A stretch of DNA of 64,000 nucleotides from Xylanibacter muris. GTDB taxonomy: Bacteria > Bacteroidota > Bacteroidia > Bacteroidales > Bacteroidaceae. The stretch is taken from assembly GCF_013166605.1 (NCBI RefSeq), contig NZ_JABKKF010000001.1:1-64000 (forward strand), read 5' to 3'. Both the position numbers and the translations under genes were made by a program. Shown piece after piece: positions 26,305-35,810 of this stretch (position 1 is the first letter of the stretch; each line of letters opens with the position of its first letter). Under the pieces are notes generated by a model that had not been told where the DNA came from, searched no databases, and saw only the letters and a program-made list of their open reading frames with translations.

Positions 26305-26727
26305 CTAAAAGCATTCTCCGCCAAGCACATCACAGCTCTCATGCCGCAATATCTCCATACAACGGGGCAAGTCATTAGGACGTATTATCACATGAGCCTC
26401 ATTGCCCTGCGCAAAGGCATACATATATTCGATAAAAATATCGTGGGCAGCAAGTTTTTCCATAATAGCCGACAAAGATCCTGCCACATTGGAACAATTC
26501 AAGCACACCACATCAGTAAGCATAACGGCAAAACTGGCCTCACGCAAAACTTCCACAGCTCTGCACGCATCAGACACAATAAGACGAAGTATACCGAAAT
26601 CTGTCGTCTCCGCCATACTGAACGCATGCATATTAATTCCGTTTCTTGCCAATATCTTGGTGACTTCGTTAATACGTCCGGCTTTATTCTCCAAAAACAC
26701 GGACAATTGCTTAATTGTCATATCCAT
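26305..26727 (-). CDS. Tandem ACT-domain protein
   Basis: A 140-residue protein consisting of two ACT folds (about 3-70 and 72-138): IKQLSVFLENKAGRINEVTKILARNGINM is a typical first strand-helix of an ACT domain. ACT pairs bind amino acids and regulate enzymes or act alone. It lies 7 bp downstream of the phenylacetate-CoA ligase gene. The pair is a common Bacteroidota neighbourhood, often near indolepyruvate oxidoreductase genes, suggesting sensing of an aromatic amino acid in arylacetate activation. That function is inferred from context. Confidence 0.85.
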   Translation of the reverse strand: MDMTIKQLSVFLENKAGRINEVTKILARNGINMHAFSMAETTDFGILRLIVSDACRAVEVLREASFAVMLTDVVCLNCSNVAGSLSAIMEKLAAHDIFIEYMYAFAQGNEAHVIIRPNDLPRCMEILRHESCDVLGGECF

Positions 26728-26734
26728 AGAATTT

Positions 26735-28036
26735 TCAGTTCAATTTACGATTGTCTGTCACATGTTTCCCCTTCCCCTGACTACGGGCTATGCTGTTTGG
26801 CTCCATCAATTTCACATCGGCACTGATAGAAAGAACGCTCTTCAGTTTATCGGTCAACATTTTTTTCATAGCCAGCATCCGGCCTATATCATCGGAAAAG
26901 TAGTCCTGGCGAACCTCCACCTGAACCTGCAAGGTGTCAAGGTTGTTAACACGATTCACCACCAGCATATAATGCGGTTCAAACTCCGGCATCTCCAATA
27001 TGACGCTCTCCACCTGAGACGGGAAAACATTGATGCCTCGTATAATAAGCATATCATCGCTTCGTCCCATGATACGACCCATACGCACATTAGTCCGTCC
27101 GCAGGCACATTTTCCCTCCATCAGCGAACAAAGATCTCTCGTGCGGTATCGCAGCAAAGGCATGCCCTCCTTTGTAAGAGTGGTGAATACAAGCTCTCCT
27201 TGCCGGCCATTCGGCAACAGTTCCAACGTATCGGGGTTAATAATCTCGGGGTAGAAATGATCTTCATTGACGTGCGAGCCATGCTGCTCCTGACACTCAT
27301 AAGATACCCCGGGACCCATTATCTCACTCAAACCATACAGATTATACCCCTTTATTCCCAAACGTTCCTCTATTTCGCGGCGCATATTTTCAGTCCATGG
27401 CTCTGCACCGAATGCTCCTACCCGCAAGTCGATATCTTCCTTTGTCAATCCCATCTTATCCATCGTCTCCGCCAGATAAAGCGCATAGGAAGGTGTACAG
27501 GCAATACCGGTAATATGCAAGTCACGGATGAGGCGGAGATGCTTCTCTGTGTTGCCCGTAGAGGCTGGTATGACAGTAGCCCCCAAGTTTTCCACACCAT
27601 AATGTGCCCCTAACCCACCGGTAAAAAGACCATAACCATAACTGACCGAGAAAGTGTCTTTCCGAGTAATGCCGTAAGCAGCCAGACTACGTGCCATTAC
27701 CTCCGACCAAACAGACAAATCCTTACGGGTATAGCTCACGATAGTGGGATTACCCGTCGTACCCGAAGAGGCATGCACACGAACTATCTCCGACTGCGAT
27801 GCGGCCTGAAGTCCATAAGGATAGTTGTCACGCAAATCCTGTTTGGTGGTAAACGGCAGTTTCACGATATCCTCTATCGTGCGAATGTCATCCGGATACA
27901 CGTCCATCGCCTGCATCTTATTCCGGTAAAACGGAACATTATGATACACCAACTCTACCAGCTTATGCAGGCGCTTTCCTTGTAAGCTGCTCATTTCATC
28001 GCGGCTCATACATTCTTTATTACTGTTCCATATCAT
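26735..28036 (-). CDS. paaK: Phenylacetate--CoA ligase
   Basis: A 433-residue adenylate-forming enzyme of normal PaaK length. The P-loop-like VHASSGTTGNPT, the YGLSEIMGPGVSYEC segment, the Cys-rich LMEGKCACGRTNVRMGRIMGR and the hinge/C-terminal domain VFPSQVESVIL are all present. It converts phenylacetate (or other arylacetates) plus ATP and CoA to the CoA thioester. In anaerobic Bacteroidales it usually works with indolepyruvate:ferredoxin oxidoreductase in aromatic amino-acid metabolism; that enzyme is not in this window. It is co-transcribed with the ACT-domain gene. A possible structured leader starts near 28268. Confidence 0.93.
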   Translation of the reverse strand: MIWNSNKECMSRDEMSSLQGKRLHKLVELVYHNVPFYRNKMQAMDVYPDDIRTIEDIVKLPFTTKQDLRDNYPYGLQAASQSEIVRVHASSGTTGNPTIVSYTRKDLSVWSEVMARSLAAYGITRKDTFSVSYGYGLFTGGLGAHYGVENLGATVIPASTGNTEKHLRLIRDLHITGIACTPSYALYLAETMDKMGLTKEDIDLRVGAFGAEPWTENMRREIEERLGIKGYNLYGLSEIMGPGVSYECQEQHGSHVNEDHFYPEIINPDTLELLPNGRQGELVFTTLTKEGMPLLRYRTRDLCSLMEGKCACGRTNVRMGRIMGRSDDMLIIRGINVFPSQVESVILEMPEFEPHYMLVVNRVNNLDTLQVQVEVRQDYFSDDIGRMLAMKKMLTDKLKSVLSISADVKLMEPNSIARSQGKGKHVTDNRKLN

Positions 28037-28151
28037 GGTCTGTTCTTATGAATTTAATATAGATAATTCAACACTAATCCTTAAAAAGAAAACTTTAATA
28101 TAAGGTCTACACATCCCCTGTATAACAAGACACTGTTTCTTCGGATATCTT

Positions 28152-28280
28152 AAAAACGCGGCTTCACATACCCGCTGACAGCCGTGCCTTGAGACATGGA
28201 TGCTTACACCGTAAAAGGAACGGTTCCTTTGCGGAATGTCTTTTTAAATGACATTTCAAAACCAACACGGGCCAAAGATA
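28152..28280 (-). ncRNA. Candidate leader RNA or small RNA upstream of paaK
   Basis: A canonical -7 box TATCTTTG lies at 28273-28280 (minus), more than 230 bases before the paaK start. The transcript from about 28268 could form a small ATGTC/GACAT hairpin, an 8-bp hairpin AAAGGAAC/GTTCCTTT (28214-28230) and a CGGCT/AGCCG hairpin (28159-28184) followed by GCGTTTTT (28152-28158). That last part looks like a weak terminator, which would give a ~115-nt sRNA or an attenuator. No known riboswitch class was recognised. The rest of 28037-28455 shows no gene. Confidence 0.3.
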
Positions 28281-28455
28281 GCAAAAATATCGCAAAAACC
28301 GTACGTTCTTATATCATTTTTCATTATTTGTCATACTGAGGAATACAATATTTCCCATATACTAACGGTCAAATACGGAGCAGTGATGTATATTTACATA
28401 AAACAACCGTTTCCATTATTTCTTCAAAATGCATACGTATATGAGCGGGTTTACT

Positions 28456-28463
28456 TATCTTTG
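28456..28463 (+). promoter_or_regulatory. -7 box (TATCTTTG) for the LOG-family gene
   Basis: Exact TAnnTTTG match, 32 bases upstream of the ATG at 28496. Confidence 0.7.
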
Positions 28464-28495
28464 TACCAGAATTAACCATATAAACCATATATTTT

Positions 28496-29032
28496 ATGAA
28501 GATTTGTGTGTTTTGTTCGGCAAACGACAACCTTGACCCCGATTATTTCAAAATGACAGAAGAACTCGGCAGTTGGGCCGCACGCAACGGACATACCATT
28601 GTATTTGGAGGAACGGACATGGGACTGATGGAATGTGTGGCCAAGGCTGCACACGACAACAACGGAAAAACAATCGGTGTGGTACCGTCCAAGGTGGAAG
28701 ACCGCGGACGCGTGAGCCGACACCTGGACGTACACATACCTTGCGACAACCTTTCCGACCGCAAGACTCTGATGGCCGCACAAAGCGATGTTTTCATTGC
28801 ACTGCCGGGAGGCATCGGCACTCTCGACGAGATATTCACCGTGGCGGCATCCGCCACGATAGGATATCACGGCAAACCTGTGATCCTTTATAACATGAAA
28901 GGATTCTGGAACAGCCTCATCGCAATGATGGACGACCTGACCGAAAAAGGCGTAATGCGCGGAAACTGGAGAAACAATATCAAAGTGGCAGAGACATTCG
29001 GGGACATCAAGGAAATTACAGGCACCCTTTGA
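28496..29032 (+). CDS. LOG-family protein (TIGR00730-type, nucleoside-5'-monophosphate phosphoribohydrolase)
   Basis: A 178-residue Rossmann-like protein. The family signature PGGIGTLDEIF (PGGxGTxxE) and a GGTDMGLME nucleotide-binding loop are present. LOG proteins hydrolyse the N-glycosidic bond of (cytokinin) nucleoside 5'-monophosphates; bacterial members probably act on AMP-like nucleotides. It is a single-gene transcript with its own promoter and terminator. Confidence 0.88.
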   Translation: MKICVFCSANDNLDPDYFKMTEELGSWAARNGHTIVFGGTDMGLMECVAKAAHDNNGKTIGVVPSKVEDRGRVSRHLDVHIPCDNLSDRKTLMAAQSDVFIALPGGIGTLDEIFTVAASATIGYHGKPVILYNMKGFWNSLIAMMDDLTEKGVMRGNWRNNIKVAETFGDIKEITGTL

Positions 29033-29060
29033 AATACGGATATACCGCAAAGTATTCCAT

Positions 29061-29131
29061 AATATAAAAACGATACTTTTATGATGAAGAAGTCAATATT
29101 CTCTCTATCGTAAAAGTATCGTTTTTATATT
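29061..29131. terminator. Bidirectional terminator between the LOG gene and the GH5-GH43 gene
   Basis: A 25-bp stem, 29061-29085 with 29107-29131, has one G-T wobble (core AAAACGATACTTTTA) and A/T-runs at both ends. It serves two convergent genes. Confidence 0.85.
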
Positions 29132-29160
29132 TTCTGTCGGTCTTTATTATCTATAAAGCA

Positions 29161-32100
29161 TCACCTGTTCCCATATCCGCCAACAGCAATCAATTTACCT
29201 CCTACAACATACATCCCTGCAGGAAGCCCTTTCACAGCCTCGCCACGGCTTACCTGCCTGCGCACACATATTCCCTGAAGAGTATATACATCCACCGAAA
29301 CGTCTTCACCTGAGATTATATCCTGAACGGACAACGGTTCCGAATAATCATCGGCATTTGTAAGATATACTTTATCGATAATGAGCGGTTTGCCGCCTGT
29401 AGACCAGAATCCCACTATATAGACATGTGACGGATCAAACTTCACTTTTGTGCCATCGTCTTTTGTCTTGTAGGCCTCATGCAACTTCACCACCACCTGA
29501 CGGCTGCCTCTTATGTCGTATGTTGCCGGTTTTGTCCAATAACTGTTCTCATCAAAAAGCCTCAACGAGAAACTGCCCGACTCACTGTTGCCAAACTTCG
29601 CCACAAGATATTTATATTCCGATAAATCCACACCGTTATTATATGTCCAGCCTCCAAAACCATATTTTCCGGTTATGAGCGTACGGGTGTTTTCATTGAA
29701 TGAACCAGTTTCCCATATATTAGGGTTAAACAATGCCGATGTCAGCGGGAATGTAGTGGCAATCACCTTTACCGTGCGTGAGCAGTTGTGGCCGAGAGGC
29801 CCCGTATAGCTCACCGTAACAATACTCTCACCGTCTTTCAGTGCCTGCATGCGCCCGTTTACAATACTGACAACACTCGGATCTGTGTTCTCATACTGTG
29901 CCGCCATTGTCACGTCCTCGGTATGACCGTCAGCATATACGGCCTTCACGGCAACGGACGAGGATGTGCCGGTGAGAAGCGTCACTTCGTCTCCACCGTC
30001 TATGGAAAGTTCTTTCAACGTGAGCGATTCCTCACTATATCCGGTAAACGAATTGTCGTAATAGAAAGACTCATCGTATGCCGGCTCCGTCGAGAACCAG
30101 TCAACATCCACATATCCGCCGAGACTTGCCGTCGCATAATTGAATATGGCAAACTTATTGCCTGTAAACACCGTCAGGTTATATTTCATCTCAAACTCAT
30201 CGCCAAACCTTCTATAATCCGTATTGTCCGTACTATACCAGAATGTGGCTTTGGAGGTATTGTAATCCGTCACGGTACGCAGATATATCACATCACCTTC
30301 CACGGCAGGCCCTGTAAGCTCTTTCTTTCCATCGGCCGATGTCACCTGTGATACCCCATATACAATATGTCTTTCACCACCGATAACCTTCACACCTATG
30401 AATGCGTAAGGATCCTGAAACACCGCCAGGCCGGCAATATCTCCTTCCAACATAGAACCGGTCTCCATCTTCACCGTTCCGTATGAGCCGGCAAGGTCTT
30501 CACCATAGCCCATTATCCTCTGCGTAAGCGTATTCTTAGCCTCATGCAGTGCTCCGGACACACTTGCCGTATGCATTCTGAGATATCCGGCACGCTCGGT
30601 AAGCGACCACCTCGACTTATCGGGATTATGATTCCATCCCCACTGCATACCAAGACGGTAATGTCTGAAATTATCATTTGTCGGTAATGAACATATAGGA
30701 TAATCCCTGCCTACCGACGGCTTCCTGTATGTAGTCACCCCCTTACCATTCTCGCCTATCTCCGGCCATCCGTCTTTCCATGTCACAGGCTGCAGGTTCG
30801 GAAGACGTCCGTAAGCGCCACGGTCTGCAAAAAGCATTGTCCACCACTCTCCCGTCTGTGTCTCTACGAGCGCACCCTGATGGATGTTGCCGTCGTCTAT
30901 CAGTTTTTTCTCTTCATACGGCCCGTAGATGTCTTTCGAACGGAACACAGTCTGGAACGCAGGCCATCCGCCATATGTGGCATAAATATAATAATACCCA
31001 CCTATCTTATACAGTTTGCTGCCCTCAAGGCCTTCACGGAATGAGAAAGAGGCTACCTCCTTATCACCGCCAGGCACTTTATTGAAGTCTTCGTCCACCT
31101 CGGCAATACGGAGTTTGTTAATACCATACACAACGTATGTCTTTCCGTTGTCATCAAACAAAATGCCCGGATCATAGAATCCTTCCTGAAGTTTTTTCAT
31201 TTCCCAATCCCCGTCGATGTCCGTGGCCGTAAGCAGATAGCCGCCTTCGTCAAGCGTAGAGAACAGCATATAGAACTTGCCGTCATGATACTGGAGAGCC
31301 GTGGCCCACTGTCCGTGGCCGTAACGGTTCTGCCCGTTTTCAAGATTATATGCGTCCGACAGCTCTATTCGTTCAAGCGGATTGCAGCAATATTCCCAGT
31401 TCACAAGATCACGTGATTTCAAGATTGTTGCTCCCGGGAATATGTGCATCGTTGTGGATACCATATAGAACCAGTCACCGACGCGTATCACATCCGGATC
31501 GGGGAAGTCTGCAAATATCACAGGATTGGTGTAGGTTCCGTCTCCGTTATCGCTATGCGACCGGTAAGTGAAATCCGGACGTGGATAATTCTCCGTTGCA
31601 TAATCGATATACCAATGATATACAGGCCACGGACAGGCCTCCGGATCCGTAAGGAAAGTATATTCCTCCCCTGGAGCGGGAGCCTCGTCCTTGAACTTTG
31701 CAAGCCATTCAGGCCCCGTGAAGAGCAGCCAGCTCACATTCCCGGAATCATCCGTGATTTTCTTGAAGTTGGCTCCGAATCCGCTGCCTCCAGCCGTTCC
31801 GGTATGTTCCTTACCCCACGATGCATTATACTTCTCATCCGCCCAGTCCATCTCTGTGACACAGATTGGCGCAAAATCGGCCACGGGCTTGACATCATCA
31901 TCCCATCCTTTCTGGAAATTAGCATAACCGTTGCCGCTGCCAAACCATCCCGGATAGATATGCACTGCATAGCCAATGTTGGAACCCTCGATGGGATTTA
32001 CCGCATAACCTTTATAAAGAGACTGGTAGCCCAAACCCGGTATCCATAAGATATTATCACATCCCTGAGCACGTATAATGTCAACGATCTTCTGAAAATA

Positions 32101-32760
32101 CTCTTTCAATTTGTCAAAGTGTCCCTGAGACGATGCACCGTAAGTCCCGTCCGGACCAAGAATATTTATCGGTTCATTGGCAAGCTCAAACATGATATTC
32201 GGATGATTCCTGAGTTTCGGGTGTGAGGCCACGATCTTCCATACCCGCTGAAGATATAAATGATATGAGTCGTTCACCTTTATTTTCTCCGGACATACTC
32301 CCGGCGGACGCATGACAACATATAGTCCCTTTGACACTGCATATTCCGCCATGGGTATGAAGACCTGATCGAGGTATTTCTCAAACCTGACGCTGCTGTA
32401 AGCCGAAATGTCGTTCTCACCCGTTGTAGGTTTTCCCGGCACATTAGACCAATACGGATCCATGTGCATACGCACAAAATTCATTTTCCATCCTGCCTTC
32501 ATTATCTCATCGATAAGTCTCTTGTTATACTTAAGACATCCGGCAACATCATAGTTGGTCCAATACTTGCCATGCTCGTTAAACCAGGGGCTGTATGTCT
32601 GTGCAAAACCATGAAGGTTAACAATATTTCCATGGCTGTCCTTAAGATAGCGGCCTTCAACACGCAACCTCGGCATAGCCATGCCTTCCCATGCCCGAAG
32701 TTCAGCAGATATAACGAGCAGACACAGGAACATTAAAAAACGGTTTAATGTTTTTTTCAT
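29161..32760 (-). CDS. Multimodular GH5-GH43 hemicellulase with Ig-like, CBM-like and sorting modules
   Basis: Start at ATG 32760 gives a signal peptide (MKKTLNRFLMFLCLLVISAELRA) and 1199 residues; an open extension to 32880 lacks such features. GH5 domain (about 25-400): acid/base Glu196 in ANEP and nucleophile Glu303 in VTEMDW. GH43 domain (about 410-700): catalytic-type Asp421/Asp423 in PDPDVI, with a C-terminal beta-sandwich to about 890. Then a bacterial Ig-like (Big_2) domain (about 915-1000), a carbohydrate-binding-like beta domain (about 1005-1135) and a short C-terminal sorting-like tail (VYTLQGICV...GMYVVGGK). Together they suggest attack on arabinoxylan or a related hemicellulose at the cell surface. 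No SusC/D genes lie nearby. A 24-bp palindrome upstream may be its operator. Confidence 0.87.
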   Translation of the reverse strand: MKKTLNRFLMFLCLLVISAELRAWEGMAMPRLRVEGRYLKDSHGNIVNLHGFAQTYSPWFNEHGKYWTNYDVAGCLKYNKRLIDEIMKAGWKMNFVRMHMDPYWSNVPGKPTTGENDISAYSSVRFEKYLDQVFIPMAEYAVSKGLYVVMRPPGVCPEKIKVNDSYHLYLQRVWKIVASHPKLRNHPNIMFELANEPINILGPDGTYGASSQGHFDKLKEYFQKIVDIIRAQGCDNILWIPGLGYQSLYKGYAVNPIEGSNIGYAVHIYPGWFGSGNGYANFQKGWDDDVKPVADFAPICVTEMDWADEKYNASWGKEHTGTAGGSGFGANFKKITDDSGNVSWLLFTGPEWLAKFKDEAPAPGEEYTFLTDPEACPWPVYHWYIDYATENYPRPDFTYRSHSDNGDGTYTNPVIFADFPDPDVIRVGDWFYMVSTTMHIFPGATILKSRDLVNWEYCCNPLERIELSDAYNLENGQNRYGHGQWATALQYHDGKFYMLFSTLDEGGYLLTATDIDGDWEMKKLQEGFYDPGILFDDNGKTYVVYGINKLRIAEVDEDFNKVPGGDKEVASFSFREGLEGSKLYKIGGYYYIYATYGGWPAFQTVFRSKDIYGPYEEKKLIDDGNIHQGALVETQTGEWWTMLFADRGAYGRLPNLQPVTWKDGWPEIGENGKGVTTYRKPSVGRDYPICSLPTNDNFRHYRLGMQWGWNHNPDKSRWSLTERAGYLRMHTASVSGALHEAKNTLTQRIMGYGEDLAGSYGTVKMETGSMLEGDIAGLAVFQDPYAFIGVKVIGGERHIVYGVSQVTSADGKKELTGPAVEGDVIYLRTVTDYNTSKATFWYSTDNTDYRRFGDEFEMKYNLTVFTGNKFAIFNYATASLGGYVDVDWFSTEPAYDESFYYDNSFTGYSEESLTLKELSIDGGDEVTLLTGTSSSVAVKAVYADGHTEDVTMAAQYENTDPSVVSIVNGRMQALKDGESIVTVSYTGPLGHNCSRTVKVIATTFPLTSALFNPNIWETGSFNENTRTLITGKYGFGGWTYNNGVDLSEYKYLVAKFGNSESGSFSLRLFDENSYWTKPATYDIRGSRQVVVKLHEAYKTKDDGTKVKFDPSHVYIVGFWSTGGKPLIIDKVYLTNADDYSEPLSVQDIISGEDVSVDVYTLQGICVRRQVSRGEAVKGLPAGMYVVGGKLIAVGGYGNR

Positions 32761-32850
32761 AATGCATATAATATTTTTGTATTCTCCTTGTAAATAATCC
32801 AGCATGTAAGAACATTGCTCTGCAATATTACAAAATAAATCCGAAAGACG

Positions 32851-32874
32851 TATACAGGAAATATTTCCTGTATA
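32851..32874. promoter_or_regulatory. Perfect 24-bp palindrome upstream of the GH5-GH43 gene
   Basis: The half-site TATACAGGAAAT (32851-32862) is followed directly by its exact inverse (32863-32874), about 90 bp upstream of the start. It is a probable operator for a dimeric regulator. No canonical -7 box was found nearby, although near matches (TAATATTG) occur about 30 bp downstream. Confidence 0.55.
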
Positions 32875-32998
32875 TGACATAAAACATTTACAAAAACTTA
32901 TGAAACATTATTTATAACAGAAAAGCATCATCATCCGCTTTCAACCTGTCAATACAAGGAACAAGCCATATTCCTTAACCATACTGCCACGGCCGTTC

Positions 32999-33754
32999 TT
33001 ATATTCTGAATTCAAAAACCTTATAAAAATATTTCATTGATATGAAGACAATGTTTGTGTAAAGCCCGTTCCTGCGGCATGCCTTTACATCCTCCTTGGT
33101 TATTAGCAGGCGGTTTTTCGCGTTCTTAGTGCTCATTCCTCCCGTACGCATTGTCACGAAGTCTTTCTTTATATATCCTGTCTTTATACGGTGCTTATAC
33201 AACAGGCGTACCATGAGGTCGTAGTCCGACGCAATCTTGTAGTCGAGCGAGAACACACCGTATTTACTGTACACATCACGCCTTACATAAAATGACGGAT
33301 GTGCAGGCATAAAGCCGAACCGCAGCAGCCACGGACGAAACACGGCACTTGAGTAATATCGCACGCACTTGTCGGGGTTCTTTTCATTTATGAAGTGTAT
33401 GTCACCGTATACGGCGTCTGCGTCATTATGACTGAAGAAGCCCGCAATGACGGAAAGGGAATCATCGGAGGTATAGTAGTCATCGGAGTTGAGAATGCCC
33501 ACCACATCACCAGTAGCCATGCCTATTCCCTTGTTCATGGCATCGTATATTCCCTTGTCCGGCTCGCTTATGATGTGCATTCTGCCTTCGAACATAGGTT
33601 CGTAACGCCTTAATATATCCAATGTCCCGTCTTTGGAGCATCCGTCAATAATCAAATATTCTATATCCTTGAACGTCTGCCTGAGCACCGATTCTACGGT
33701 GTCGGCTATCGTTGCCCCGCTGTTGTATGTTGCTGTTATAATGGAAATCTTCAT
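32999..33754 (-). CDS. Glycosyltransferase family 2
   Basis: Start at 33754 (MKISIITATYN) gives the usual GT2 N-terminus; a longer frame to 33820 would overlap the upstream gene by 17 bp. The 251-residue protein has the GT-A fold: STITATYNS start, IEYLIIDGCSKDGT, EPDKGIYDAMNKGI and the DSDD-like LNSDDYY. It transfers a nucleotide-sugar-derived residue in polysaccharide assembly; the sugar is unknown. It is the last gene of the cluster. Confidence 0.85.
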   Translation of the reverse strand: MKISIITATYNSGATIADTVESVLRQTFKDIEYLIIDGCSKDGTLDILRRYEPMFEGRMHIISEPDKGIYDAMNKGIGMATGDVVGILNSDDYYTSDDSLSVIAGFFSHNDADAVYGDIHFINEKNPDKCVRYYSSAVFRPWLLRFGFMPAHPSFYVRRDVYSKYGVFSLDYKIASDYDLMVRLLYKHRIKTGYIKKDFVTMRTGGMSTKNAKNRLLITKEDVKACRRNGLYTNIVFISMKYFYKVFEFRI

Positions 33755-33803
33755 GGTTAACCTTGATTGTATGGCCTTACTGTTTGAAAATGCGGAATAT
33801 ATT

Positions 33804-34889
33804 TCAGTTGTTTCTGACATTTTCCGCCCCTAATATACTCAAATAAAGTTTCTTGTATTCCTCATACGTCTTATCCCAACAAAATCTCTGTGAATTGACC
33901 AGACCATCCTTAATTGTCCGCTCCCTGTATTCCGAATCGAAAAGCAGCCTTACCTTCTCAGCAAACTCACAACAATCCTCCGTATCGGCCAACAAGTCTT
34001 TATTACCAATAACTTCGGGAATAGACGATCTGTTCATCGCTATTACGGGACATCCGGCTTTTTGAGCCTCAATCACAGGAATGCCAAATCCCTCATACGA
34101 AGAGGGATAAATAAGCGCAAAGGCTTTATTGTATATCTGATTTAATTTCTCATCGTCGATAAATCCTAAGTCTGAATAGTTATTTCCTATATAGCTGTTT
34201 ACAAGCATGATTTCCTTATCCGACAGTCTCTTACCTATAATCAACAGCTTCATATCCACTAATTTAGCGGTTTCCAACGCAATATCAAAATTCTTATATT
34301 TGTCGCGCCCGCCAATGAACACCAGGTATTTTTCATCCGTATCATTATATCTAAGCTCTTCATCAAGCATCCTGAATGACTTTCCCACTCCATTATAAAT
34401 CACCCTTATCTTGCTTTCATCTACCTGCGGAATGAATTTCAGCAGATCTTTTTTTGTATTCTCAGAAATACAAATCACATAGTCAGACTTCCGTATGGAA
34501 TAACGCTTGCTTATACAATGAACCCATTTGGAAATGCCGTGTCTGAAATACTCATAGGTAAAATCATGCACCGTCAGAATATTTACGGCTTTCCTGTTAC
34601 GGCAGATCCTGTAATAGGTTGAATGAAATATGAAAGTTGTTTTTGACTTTACCTTCACAGACAGGTATCTCCTGAGTTTCAGCCCTTTTACCTGGCAGTA
34701 TCTTACTATTCTTGCTGCAGGAATATTGAGTTTGCCGTAATACTTATTTTCTGACGTCGCATCATAATCAACAAAGCCCACATTGTCGTTGTTTTCCAGA
34801 AAACGTTTCATCAACTCATACCAGACAACGGATATTCCTCCGGAACGTTGCCAGTAAAAGATAATATTGTCAAATATGATTTTTTCCAT
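33804..34889 (-). CDS. Glycosyltransferase, GT4-like (GT-B fold)
   Basis: Start at 34889 (MEKIIFDNIIFYW) places it 10 bp after the upstream gene; 361 residues. The C-terminal half has IRVIYNGVGKSF, YLVFIGGRDKYKNFDIALE and the family motif YPSSYEGFGIPVIEAQKAGCPVI (the E-x7-E motif region). The family includes mannosyl- and related transferases. The gene is visibly AT-rich (many TTT, AAA and ATA codons) compared with the chromosome around it, consistent with a laterally acquired glycan locus. Confidence 0.85.
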   Translation of the reverse strand: MEKIIFDNIIFYWQRSGGISVVWYELMKRFLENNDNVGFVDYDATSENKYYGKLNIPAARIVRYCQVKGLKLRRYLSVKVKSKTTFIFHSTYYRICRNRKAVNILTVHDFTYEYFRHGISKWVHCISKRYSIRKSDYVICISENTKKDLLKFIPQVDESKIRVIYNGVGKSFRMLDEELRYNDTDEKYLVFIGGRDKYKNFDIALETAKLVDMKLLIIGKRLSDKEIMLVNSYIGNNYSDLGFIDDEKLNQIYNKAFALIYPSSYEGFGIPVIEAQKAGCPVIAMNRSSIPEVIGNKDLLADTEDCCEFAEKVRLLFDSEYRERTIKDGLVNSQRFCWDKTYEEYKKLYLSILGAENVRNN

Positions 34890-34899
34890 AATACATCGT

Positions 34900-35742
34900 C
34901 TAAAAAACAAAAATAAATCTTATATCCCTTTGTTGTATCGAAAACTTTATTGAATAAACAAACAAATAAATCTGTGTCAACAAATAAAGCCACATTCCCT
35001 TCCGGCGCATGAGTATCAGGTATGAACGTCTAAGGTCTCTAAATCTGCTCTTTTTTTTCTCAAAACATTCTCCACGCATGTAGAAGTTCAGTGTATGATT
35101 CATCCTATAGTCCAAAACAAACAGCTCATTATGCGTAGAGTCATATTTGGACATAAAGTCATTATCCGTAAAATAAAACTTTATTCGTTCATCATAGCCC
35201 TCAAATCTTTCTTTCAAGTATTCTGCCTTTATAATCATTCCGCTGTTTATCGCCGTAATGTCCTTACATTTTATGCGCCCTGTCTTTATATTCTTTATAT
35301 AATGCCCTTTGAATCTTCTCAAGACAGCCGGACTTACTACAGTGTCATTATTATAGATGACAGGAAGAAAAAGGTCTATGTCTTTGTTTTCGCTTATTGC
35401 AAGTGAGCATTTCCCGAAGAGTTCCGAATCGAAAACAGAATCATCGTCCAATATTATTAAATACTCCTCACTGCGAAGTTTTTTAATCGTTTCGTTATAA
35501 ATCTCAGACAAAGGCTTGTTTCTTCCATCGTTATATGCGTATTGATATTCTAATCCCTTTAACATATAATCCAACTTTCTCTTCTGAGTATCGTCTAATT
35601 CATTCTTGCTGTTATCACAGACAAGACACCTCATGTTAGTCTTGAACCTGTCATCCGTATTTGCCAACGAGACAATGGTTGAAGACTCTTCGGGATTTTT
35701 ATTGTATATGACAATTAGAATAAAAAAGGAAGGGATGGTCAT
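34900..35742 (-). CDS. Glycosyltransferase family 2-like (rhamnosyltransferase-type)
   Basis: Start at 35742 (MTIPSFFILIVIYNKNP) gives 280 residues; 16 more codons are open upstream. It has a GT-A fold with LIILDDDSVF as the DXD motif and an AINSGMII acceptor-side segment, and ends with a hydrophobic, probably membrane-associated helix (LYLLTQIYLFVYSI). AT-rich like its downstream neighbour. Confidence 0.78.
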   Translation of the reverse strand: MTIPSFFILIVIYNKNPEESSTIVSLANTDDRFKTNMRCLVCDNSKNELDDTQKRKLDYMLKGLEYQYAYNDGRNKPLSEIYNETIKKLRSEEYLIILDDDSVFDSELFGKCSLAISENKDIDLFLPVIYNNDTVVSPAVLRRFKGHYIKNIKTGRIKCKDITAINSGMIIKAEYLKERFEGYDERIKFYFTDNDFMSKYDSTHNELFVLDYRMNHTLNFYMRGECFEKKKSRFRDLRRSYLILMRRKGMWLYLLTQIYLFVYSIKFSIQQRDIRFIFVF

Positions 35743-35810
35743 TTTTCTTATTTTTAATTTGACATGGTTGTTTAAGGGAATTGGCAACATATATCACCGT
35801 AATCCTGTTC

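Noticed and set aside
26402..27613. 403-codon open frame on the plus strand opposite the phenylacetate-CoA ligase
   Set aside because: It is antisense to paaK, which has complete family motifs. The frame has no recognisable domain and is a shadow of its codon bias.
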